Program-made: the position numbers and the translations under genes
The notes under the pieces: model-generated
Told to the model about the DNA's origin: nothing
Database searches by the model: none
The model's input: the letters and a program-made list of their open reading frames with translations, nothing else
Shown: in pieces, positions 1 to 5,218 of the stretch
Position numbering within the stretch: position 1 is the stretch's first letter
How the letters are laid out: each line of letters begins with the position of its first letter
Assembly: GCA_964370165.1 (NCBI GenBank)
Contig: CAYJIG010000085.1
Coordinates: 1-6,232, forward strand
Source: JAAYCI01 sp964370165
GTDB lineage: Bacteria; Bacillota; Clostridia; Oscillospirales; Ruminococcaceae
DNA length: 6,232 nt
Reading direction: 5' to 3'

Positions 1-155
1 GCAGCCACCGGGCTAAGCATATTTTCCGGAATAAAAAGACCGGTAAGAAGCATGGAAATTCCGTAAATTCCAAGGTTTGCAAACGTAGAAATAGAATATT
101 TAAATATCGAGCCTATAAATCCCTCGGCGCTGATATCTGCTTTTTTTTGACTCAA
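1..155 (-). CDS. Polysaccharide flippase-like membrane protein, N-terminal part only
   Basis: An open frame of 51 codons runs from a TTG at 155-153 to the window edge without a stop, so the gene continues to the left. The start is chosen because a strong GGGAGGA site lies 6 nt upstream and no ATG with a comparable site is nearby. The peptide has a short polar head (SQKKADISAEG) followed by a hydrophobic stretch beginning GSIFKYSISTFANLGIYGIS and then LFIPENMLSPVAA. A short cytoplasmic head, a 'KYS' turn into the first helix and a Pro-Glu after it are typical of the first segment of Wzx/MATE-type oligosaccharide flippases, which move lipid-linked sugar units across the membrane. That match is by pattern from 51 residues only; another multi-spanning transporter is possible. 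Codons 3-5 contain a run of eight A. The gene lies in the same direction as the Lgt-like gene, 112 nt downstream of it, with its own candidate promoters. Confidence 0.6.
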   Translation of the reverse strand, partial: MSQKKADISAEGFIGSIFKYSISTFANLGIYGISMLLTGLFIPENMLSPVA

Positions 156-161
156 GCTTTG

Positions 162-168
162 TCCTCCC
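162..168 (-). promoter_or_regulatory. Ribosome binding site that fixes a TTG start
   Basis: The minus strand reads GGGAGGA, then 6 nt, then TTG at 155-153. The near-perfect Shine-Dalgarno match at good spacing is the main evidence that the non-ATG codon is the start of the flippase-like gene. Confidence 0.75.
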
Positions 169-199
169 GGCTGTTTAGATAACTTTCATTTATATTAAC

Positions 200-229
200 A
201 GTAAAACATTTTTAGAAATTCTAAGTCAA
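200..229 (-). promoter_or_regulatory. Candidate sigma-A promoter for the flippase-like gene, with a palindrome in the spacer
   Basis: On the minus strand, TTGACT (229-224) is followed after 18 nt by TTTACT (205-200). TG sits one base before the -10, giving an extended -10 of the form TGnTTTACT. Transcription would start near 193, leaving a leader of about 38 nt. The spacer holds the perfect palindrome TTAGAA-A-TTCTAA at 212-224, a possible repressor site. This is seen by eye in AT-rich DNA and is unproven. Confidence 0.45.
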
Positions 230-247
230 TACCGACATTTAAAATTC

Positions 248-276
248 ATTATATGTCATTTCATTTATCATGTAAG
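248..276 (-). promoter_or_regulatory. Second candidate promoter upstream of the flippase-like gene
   Basis: On the minus strand, CTTACA (276-271, 4 of 6 matches to the -35 consensus) is followed after 17 nt by a perfect TATAAT (253-248). It overlaps the 3' end of the Lgt-like gene. It may be an alternative to, or act in tandem with, the promoter at 200-229. Perfect -10 hexamers arise easily by chance in AT-rich sequence. Confidence 0.35.
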
Positions 277-1059
277 TTGTTTTTTACGCTTCAGATAATC
301 CTTTATATACATTGCGCTCACCACAGCTATTGTAATAATGGCAATAATCTGCGAGGTGGATAAAACATCACCGTACACACCACGATTTATGTCTCCACGC
401 CAAAATTCTATTGTGAAGCGGAACACAGAATAGCTTAAAAGATATATTTTAAACAAATGAGTTTTGAGTGCATCTTTTCTTTGCAAAAACACCAGTGTTA
501 CAAACAACAATGTATTAAAACACACTTCTATCAGCTGTGTTGGCACACGTGCCACATCGCCACCGTTCATGAATAGTGGAAAAGATACGCCCGGCATCGG
601 CGCACCATAGCAGCACCCCGCCAAAAAGCAACCTGTACGCCCAAACATGTGAAACAACGGAGCTATAGGCGTGAGCATCCACAAATAATATGACGTGTCC
701 ATCTTGCTTGCCTTTGTGTATATGTACAATGCCAAAAATCCGCCGTACATGCCGCCATAAAACACCTGCCCACTAAAAAGATGCCTCATGTTATAAAACA
801 ACATACTAAAATCACCATATGCGCTATATTCTTCTATGATTAAGAACAGCCTGTCTATATTGACAATGGCATACAATATCCGTCCGCCGATCAAAACACC
901 TATAATGACAAACAAAAATATCGGGATAACATCGTGTATACTTTGTTTTTCACGTTTTATCATAAAAATAACAAAAATACCCGCCGCAAAAATGCCTATA
1001 CCCGACATAAGAACGTAACTTGCAATTTCAACACCAAAAACAGTTATATCCGGACTCAT
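268..1059 (-). CDS. Lgt-like prolipoprotein diacylglyceryl transferase family protein, divergent active site
   Basis: This 263-residue integral membrane protein has the overall plan of Lgt, which moves diacylglyceryl from phosphatidylglycerol to the lipobox Cys of prolipoproteins. Visible landmarks are GGR at 58-60, YGGMYGG at 101-107, GRTGCFLAGCCYG at 140-152, RVPTQLIE at 171-178 and FRFTIEFWRG at 213-222. Canonical Lgt has HGG where this has YGG, and GRxGNFxNxE where this has GRTGCFLAGCC. So the essential His and the Asn of the signature are replaced by Tyr and Cys, while the arginine of GRxG (Arg141) and the C-terminal Arg214/Glu218 pair are kept. Length is near normal for the family. The ATG at 1059 has AGGTGA 6 nt upstream. 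The gene is transcribed divergently from the Ig-like secreted protein. That neighbour has no lipobox, so it is not an Lgt substrate. I infer a paralogue with an altered substrate or role rather than the housekeeping enzyme. Family membership is secure; activity is not. Confidence 0.85.
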   Translation of the reverse strand: MSPDITVFGVEIASYVLMSGIGIFAAGIFVIFMIKREKQSIHDVIPIFLFVIIGVLIGGRILYAIVNIDRLFLIIEEYSAYGDFSMLFYNMRHLFSGQVFYGGMYGGFLALYIYTKASKMDTSYYLWMLTPIAPLFHMFGRTGCFLAGCCYGAPMPGVSFPLFMNGGDVARVPTQLIEVCFNTLLFVTLVFLQRKDALKTHLFKIYLLSYSVFRFTIEFWRGDINRGVYGDVLSTSQIIAIITIAVVSAMYIKDYLKRKKQLT

Positions 1060-1100
1060 ACCTTTTCACCTCGTAAAGAGTAAACATTAATACAATAGTT

Positions 1101-1109
1101 ATCATACCA
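1101..1109 (-). promoter_or_regulatory. Extended -10 promoter for the Lgt-like gene
   Basis: The minus strand reads TGGTATGAT, an extended -10 (TGn plus TATGAT, 5 of 6 matches). No convincing -35 lies 16-18 nt upstream, which is common for extended -10 promoters. The inferred transcript start near 1094 leaves a leader of about 35 nt that includes the AGGTGA ribosome site. Confidence 0.45.
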
Positions 1110-1147
1110 CAAAAAACGAGTAAAAGCAGAAATCGCAAGAAGAATGA

Positions 1148-1175
1148 TTATTTGTGTCAAAAAAAACACAAATAA
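1148..1175. promoter_or_regulatory. Perfect 10-bp inverted repeat between divergent promoters (candidate operator)
   Basis: TTATTTGTGT (1148-1157) and ACACAAATAA (1166-1175) are exact inverted copies separated by an A-rich 8-nt spacer. The element lies between two divergent extended -10 promoters, about 27 bp upstream of the plus-strand -10 and about 40 bp upstream of the minus-strand -10. No gene ends nearby, so it is unlikely to be a terminator. The position suits a shared regulator of the Lgt-like gene and the Ig-like protein. The regulator cannot be named from sequence. Confidence 0.45.
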
Positions 1176-1198
1176 AAGATAAAAACAAGAGCAAAATG

Positions 1199-1207
1199 TG
1201 ATATACT
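1199..1207 (+). promoter_or_regulatory. Extended -10 promoter for the Ig-like secreted protein
   Basis: TGATATACT matches the extended -10 form TGn plus TATACT (5 of 6). No good -35 is visible 17 nt upstream; that position lies just beside the inverted repeat at 1148-1175, compatible with activator-dependent or extended -10 transcription. Start would be near 1214, with a leader of about 42 nt to the ATG at 1256. Confidence 0.45.
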
Positions 1208-1242
1208 TGTGTATAAATTAAGTATTTCAGCATCAAATTAAT

Positions 1243-1249
1243 GGGAGTG
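1243..1249 (+). promoter_or_regulatory. Ribosome binding site selecting the ATG at 1256
   Basis: GGGAGTG places GGGAG 8 nt before the ATG at 1256. It overlaps an in-frame upstream ATG at 1241, which has no ribosome site of its own. The 1256 start also gives a cleaner signal peptide (MYLKN...KKQKK), so the longer frame from 1241 is not used here. Confidence 0.75.
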
Positions 1250-1255
1250 AATGAG

Positions 1256-2896
1256 ATGTATTTGAAAAATATCACGAAAAAGCAAAAGAAAAGCTATTTT
1301 ATAGCATTCAGTATTTTTATCGCAATGATGATAGTTTCTCTGATCATGTCTAGCCCGCCTGTTTTTGCCCTGAGCATCACAAGCGAAAACTTGGAGGATG
1401 CCACCTATTATTTAAACGAGCCTGCACAGGAGCTGTCTGTCACAACAGACCCGGTTATTGATGGCTCTGTGTGGGAAATTTCTTACGATGGCGGTGTTAG
1501 TTTTCAAATGACCGCATCATTAAACGGGACTGCTTTTACCCCACCAACAGATGAACCCGGTGTGTTTCATTATAGGTGCAGACTCGCTCTTTCTGACGTT
1601 TACCAAGACTCTGATGACTCTGATTATGTAGAAGATGATGATGATGATAATGATTGCGGTGGATGCAATTGCACCTTTGAGCCTACCCCTATCAATAATA
1701 ATGTTTCTGAGGTGACAAACTCCGAGAGTGTTTCTGCGTCTACAGCCCCGCAGGCTACCGCTACGCAAGATTCCAGGTTTTTATATAGCTCTGTTGTCGT
1801 CATTACCGTGCTGGAGGAAGAAGATCCCAATAAGCCGGATCCCGAACCCATTTCCATCACCGGTCTGCCCGAGAGCGTAGAACTGCGCATGGGCGAAAGC
1901 TACACCTTAGATCCTGAAATAAACCCTGCGAATACCGAGGGTAGTTTCGCCTTTGCCGAAGAGGCCAATGGCAGCAACTTGGAAGTGGGGCAAGATGGCA
2001 CCTTTATCGCACGCAGTGTGGGAGAAACGGCGGTGAAGGTGACCTTTGAAAACGATGGAGAGGTTTTGGCCGAAGCCAGCGTGCCCGTAACGGTGACAGC
2101 GCGAACGCATATCTCCACACCAACACCTACACCAACACCTACACCAACGCCTACACCAACGCCTACACCAACACCGACGCCAACACCAATACCAACACCG
2201 ACGCCAACGCCAACTCCGACTCCTGCCACGCTAGTGTTCACTGCGCAACCTACCAGCGCTATCTACCCTATACCGGCTCCTACCAGTGGTGTCACTCAGC
2301 TTACTGCTACGGCCACTCACAGCGGTGGTTTGGCTGTCAGCTATCAGTGGTACAGCAACACTACTAATTCAACCCTGGGCGGCACTTTGCTCGATCCTAC
2401 AACCTATCCCGACGCTACCACAAACACCCTTAATATATTCATGGACGTCGCAACCCAGACTAGCTCCATTAACCTTTATTACTACTGTGTTGCCACCACC
2501 ACCGACGGCCTCACCGCCACAAGCAGCATGGCTACCATCCGTATCATCGAACCTGAATTCACAGCAGATCCCTCACCTGCTATTGTAAACGAACAAGTGA
2601 TGCTGACATACAACCTAAAAGATATTGACGGCAACGGTATAAGCGGTATAGATGTAACCTTTACACTTCCTGCAGGTGTAACGCCCACCTCCATCAAAGA
2701 CAGTGCCGACGCTGATATCACGCCATCTACTACCAACCCTGTTACAATCGTTGCAACCACTGACGTAAACGGCGAAGCAATTATCAAACTCACTTTTGAT
2801 ACTGTTGCCGACTCAATTCCCCATATCATTTATGCCGAGGAAACCGTTCACGGTACATATTCAAATCTTTCCTTGTTTGTCAACTCTGCTCCATAA
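1256..2896 (+). CDS. Secreted multidomain Ig-like protein with Thr-Pro linker
   Basis: The protein has 546 residues from ATG 1256. Residues 1-38 form a Sec signal peptide: basic KKQKK, a hydrophobic core, and probable cleavage after PPVFA. Domain 1 (about 39-195) is Ig-like, with a WEISYDGG strand and a YRC strand (Cys108). It is interrupted by a loop of about 55 residues rich in Asp/Glu, holding DDDDD (127-131) and CGGCNC (Cys134, 137, 139), before the closing strand SSVVVITV. Residues 199-281 are a clear Big_2-type domain. Residues 288-323 are 17 Thr-Pro and one Ile-Pro dipeptides. Residues 324-431 form another Ig-like domain with the YQWY...YYYC pattern. Residues 432-546 resemble a Big_1/invasin-type domain (NLKDIDGNGISGIDVTFTLPAG, then TTDVNGEA). 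There is no lipobox, LPXTG motif, C-terminal membrane segment or SLH domain, so it is probably released or held non-covalently. Binding partner unknown; adhesion or matrix roles are typical of such proteins but not shown here. The gene converges on the GT-B-like gene, with 24 nt between their stop codons. Confidence 0.85.
   Translation: MYLKNITKKQKKSYFIAFSIFIAMMIVSLIMSSPPVFALSITSENLEDATYYLNEPAQELSVTTDPVIDGSVWEISYDGGVSFQMTASLNGTAFTPPTDEPGVFHYRCRLALSDVYQDSDDSDYVEDDDDDNDCGGCNCTFEPTPINNNVSEVTNSESVSASTAPQATATQDSRFLYSSVVVITVLEEEDPNKPDPEPISITGLPESVELRMGESYTLDPEINPANTEGSFAFAEEANGSNLEVGQDGTFIARSVGETAVKVTFENDGEVLAEASVPVTVTARTHISTPTPTPTPTPTPTPTPTPTPTPTPIPTPTPTPTPTPATLVFTAQPTSAIYPIPAPTSGVTQLTATATHSGGLAVSYQWYSNTTNSTLGGTLLDPTTYPDATTNTLNIFMDVATQTSSINLYYYCVATTTDGLTATSSMATIRIIEPEFTADPSPAIVNEQVMLTYNLKDIDGNGISGIDVTFTLPAGVTPTSIKDSADADITPSTTNPVTIVATTDVNGEAIIKLTFDTVADSIPHIIYAEETVHGTYSNLSLFVNSAP
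2117..2224 (+). repeat. Nine degenerate 12-bp tandem repeats encoding the Thr-Pro linker
   Basis: Nine 12-nt units of the type ACACCAACACCT lie exactly in frame, each giving Thr-Pro-Thr-Pro (one unit gives Ile-Pro-Thr-Pro). The first four are nearly identical, differing only at A/G in one codon. Later units diverge at third positions and the last uses ACT/CCG codons. The array can change length in 4-residue steps without a frameshift, so it would alter the spacing between the two halves of the protein. Confidence 0.9.
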
Positions 2897-2920
2897 TGCT
2901 TTCAAACAACTTTCAAGTTT

Positions 2921-4237
2921 TTATGCGTGCAAAAATCTTTCGATTTTTGCACGCATTTTTTCTATTGTTTCCTTTGGCAGGTATGCTTTTTCCACATACC
3001 CGTAAATGCGCCCTGCAAACGAGGCAAAGCTCGGGGATATTTTCTTGAATTTGTCCGGGTGTAGTTTTAAAGCAAACATCACATGCACCCCAACCAAGGC
3101 GCAATATTTCAAAAAGTTAAACCGTGGGGTGAATCCCTCGCTAAACGGTAAGTCCCTAGGCGGGTTTTTATATACGTCTTCAAGTAAATCTGCCGTTTTT
3201 AAATATGCCGCTTTATCGTCGTGGTCAAAATATGCTTTTATCAGCTCGTCTTCGATAGGAAAAGTGCTGTTTTGTGCGTTTGCCGCTTTTTCAAACGCTT
3301 GGTATGTGTCTACCGCTTGCACGTTTTTGTAAATCACAGGATCAAACTGATGCGGCACAGGATACGGCCTTACCACCACTGCGCCTTTATTTGCAAAATA
3401 CACCTCGGCAACAGCGCTGGACATCCATATGAAGATGCTGTCCGCCGCTGTAATCCATTGCTTTACACTGTCTTCAAATATCACATGAAAGCCCTTGTGC
3501 TTTTTTTCTAGAGAGAGCAGTTCTTTGCTGTTCCACTCGCTGGGATGCCTGCGATACACAAGCTCCACATCAGGATTTTCGCTGAGATATCTGTCAAACC
3601 ACGAAAGCGTTTCTGCCATGCTTTCTCTGTTCACATGTGCAAACTCTGTAAAATCAGTACCCGCCATGTCTGAAAGCTCGCGTACCTCTGCCTCGTCCAT
3701 GGACGCATACCCAAAACTTGAAATATACAAAAGCAAGCGCTTTTTGGGGCTAAGGCCATATTTTTCGCACAGCTCTTTTTTACCCAGATAATACCCGCTA
3801 AACTGCACACGTAAAAAATCCATCATCACGGCGCCGGTTACAGGCGTGTTTTTTTTATCTACACCATGTGCTTGCAGCCGCTTTGCTGTTTCCTCACCCC
3901 AGCACACATGCACACATTTTTTGGCGTTGCCGTTAAAGTTAAACCATGCTTCTTCCTCTTGGGTATCGCTTAGCATCTGTTCCCAATGAAGATTCACCAC
4001 TTTTTGGCACACACCTACGTTGTTATACACATGGCTGTTTATCGCCTCGTTGTCATACATACAACTGCCCACCACTACTTTTGGCTTTTTATAAGTAAAA
4101 TACCTAAGCTTCTTACGGTCTAAAAGCTGGCGAATTTCGGCTGTATACCCTCTTTTTTGCAGCTCCGCTTGAAGCAGTAGCAGGCTTTCGTATTCGCGCA
4201 CCACATGCTCATATAAAATCAAAAAGTCAAGACCCAT
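2921..4237 (-). CDS. GT-B-like surface carbohydrate biosynthesis protein
   Basis: The protein has 438 residues, is largely soluble and has no signal peptide, so it should act in the cytoplasm. The N-terminal half reads as alternating strands and helices with VVNLHWEQ at 80-87. The C-terminal half has LVYRRHPSEW (226-235), WITAADSIFIWMSSAVAE (261-278) and a following strand GAVVVRPYPVP. The spacing of 'RxHPxE', 'W..AAD' and 'SS..AE' is that seen in the nucleotide-sugar-binding half of GT-B-like families such as CDP-glycerol glycerophosphotransferases, UDP-GlcNAc 2-epimerase-like proteins and 'surface carbohydrate biosynthesis protein' families. A short hydrophobic stretch near 378-392 may touch the membrane. 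Start: ATG 4237 with AGGGAGA just upstream. It is the last gene of the MBOAT-SGNH operon, 21 nt after the SGNH gene, suggesting it helps make the glycan that the pair acylates. Donor and acceptor cannot be read from sequence. Its final codons double as the terminator of the convergent gene. Confidence 0.7.
   Translation of the reverse strand: MGLDFLILYEHVVREYESLLLLQAELQKRGYTAEIRQLLDRKKLRYFTYKKPKVVVGSCMYDNEAINSHVYNNVGVCQKVVNLHWEQMLSDTQEEEAWFNFNGNAKKCVHVCWGEETAKRLQAHGVDKKNTPVTGAVMMDFLRVQFSGYYLGKKELCEKYGLSPKKRLLLYISSFGYASMDEAEVRELSDMAGTDFTEFAHVNRESMAETLSWFDRYLSENPDVELVYRRHPSEWNSKELLSLEKKHKGFHVIFEDSVKQWITAADSIFIWMSSAVAEVYFANKGAVVVRPYPVPHQFDPVIYKNVQAVDTYQAFEKAANAQNSTFPIEDELIKAYFDHDDKAAYLKTADLLEDVYKNPPRDLPFSEGFTPRFNFLKYCALVGVHVMFALKLHPDKFKKISPSFASFAGRIYGYVEKAYLPKETIEKMRAKIERFLHA
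2923..2961 (+). terminator. Strong intrinsic terminator of the Ig-like gene, inside the convergent coding sequence
   Basis: ATGCGTGCAAAAATC (2923-2937) pairs perfectly with 2942-2956 across a TTTC loop, a 15-bp stem followed by a T-run (2957-2961), 27 nt after the plus-strand stop. The T-run lies only on the plus side, so termination is directional. The same bases encode the last residues of the minus-strand GT-B-like protein (MRAKIERFLHA), whose TAA occupies 2923-2921. In the minus-strand mRNA the hairpin would have a GAAA loop closed by C-G, which is unusually stable, but there is no following U-tract. Confidence 0.85.
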
Positions 4238-4258
4238 ATCTTCTCCCTTAAATGCCGT

Positions 4259-5215
4259 TTAAGCGTCGCCACTGTTTTTCATGATATCTGAAAATAAAAT
4301 GGTAGTGAAATCATCAAGGCCACGCTCTTCATCGATGTGAAACCCGTCAAAATATTGATCATCACGCAAAATATCTCTGTTGTTAAACTCATAGTCCAGC
4401 ACCCCGGCGCCAAAACTATTCATTTCTTCTAAAACAGGTTCCATCTGCACGTCTATGCCGCATGATTTTACTACATACTCCATTACATCGTCGTGTGCCG
4501 GCGGCAACACTATCGTCACTTTCACGCCTTCAGCCATCAGGCCTTCCATCACGCTTATCATGCGCAAAAACTCTTCTTCATTCAGCTGCCAGCCTATTGT
4601 TCTGGGAAGCAAATTTGTGATATGCTCGGCTATTTTTTCGCGCATCTCCACCGTTTCGCCACTTGCAAAATCCACATACGGCACATACTCATACTCGCTT
4701 ATTTCCATCGTCTCGCCACTACTGCCCACGCTACGCGAGGGCGCCAAATGGTCGTACAAATTAGTAAGCATATTGATATTATACCCAAGGTTTGTCATGT
4801 AGGCGAAGGGATTGCCCAACGCGTCTATCACCTTTCGGTCGTGGTTATAGCTTTGGTTCAGCGTGTAAAAGCTAAGCCCAAACACCACTTCATTAAGCTG
4901 TGGATTTTGCTGATATGCCCACTCTAAAATATCCAGTTGCTCCTTCAGCGAGGCCCCACCAAACGCAAGGTTTGTGTATTCGTCGCCTGTTATATCTTCT
5001 ATCAGCTGTGCATCAAACTTCGCCATGCGTGAGTCGCCCAATATAATACTATCACCCGGGGTGTCCTCATACATTCGAAGAATGGCCATTATATCTGTAC
5101 CGTCTGCATTTTCTTTCAGCCCAAAATAGTTGTTAGGCTCAAACGCTATAAACACGCAATAGTACAAAACAATAGGAAGTAGTACTAAACAAATGTTACG
5201 AAGTAGTTTTTTCAT
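4259..5215 (-). CDS. Membrane-anchored SGNH-type O-acyltransferase partner of MBOAT
   Basis: This 318-residue protein has one N-terminal membrane segment (about 7-26) after MKKLLRN, so the rest should face outward. Catalytic landmarks of the SGNH/GDSL fold are visible: ILGDSRM with nucleophile Ser62 (block I), NLAFGGAS with Gly86 or Gly87 (block II), SFYTLNQSYN (block III region) and YFDGFHID with Asp280 and His283 (block V, DxxH). In AlgJ/X, PatB and DltD-type systems this kind of protein receives an acyl group from an MBOAT partner and passes it to a cell-envelope polymer. Here it directly follows the MBOAT gene: the MBOAT stop and this ATG are 3 nt apart, and its GGAGGG site lies within MBOAT codons, so the two are probably translationally coupled. 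No DltA or DltC is present in the window. The cargo is more likely acetyl than D-alanyl, but this is inferred. Esterase activity is a less likely alternative. Confidence 0.8.
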   Translation of the reverse strand: MKKLLRNICLVLLPIVLYYCVFIAFEPNNYFGLKENADGTDIMAILRMYEDTPGDSIILGDSRMAKFDAQLIEDITGDEYTNLAFGGASLKEQLDILEWAYQQNPQLNEVVFGLSFYTLNQSYNHDRKVIDALGNPFAYMTNLGYNINMLTNLYDHLAPSRSVGSSGETMEISEYEYVPYVDFASGETVEMREKIAEHITNLLPRTIGWQLNEEEFLRMISVMEGLMAEGVKVTIVLPPAHDDVMEYVVKSCGIDVQMEPVLEEMNSFGAGVLDYEFNNRDILRDDQYFDGFHIDEERGLDDFTTILFSDIMKNSGDA

Positions 5216-5218
5216 CTT

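Noticed and set aside
230..267. Terminator for the Lgt-like gene from the GACAT...ATGTC pairing
   Set aside because: The stem is only about 5 bp with a long AT loop and no T-run on the minus strand.
1241..1255. Upstream in-frame ATG at 1241 as start of the Ig-like gene
   Set aside because: It has no ribosome site, and the GGGAG that overlaps it is well placed for the ATG at 1256.
2117..2224. CRISPR-like array
   Set aside because: The units are 12 bp with no spacers, in frame, and encode Thr-Pro.
1900..2241. Minus-strand open frame with a long Val-Gly repeat
   Set aside because: It is the reverse reading of the Thr-Pro repeat in a well-supported secreted protein; it has no homology-like features or ribosome site.
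2286..2588. Plus-strand 100-codon open frame within the Ig-like gene
   Set aside because: It is a frame shadow; the main frame here shows the YQWY...YYYC Ig pattern.
1256..2896. Ig-like protein as a lipoprotein or sortase substrate
   Set aside because: There is no Cys at the signal peptide cleavage site and no LPXTG-like motif or membrane segment at the C-terminus.
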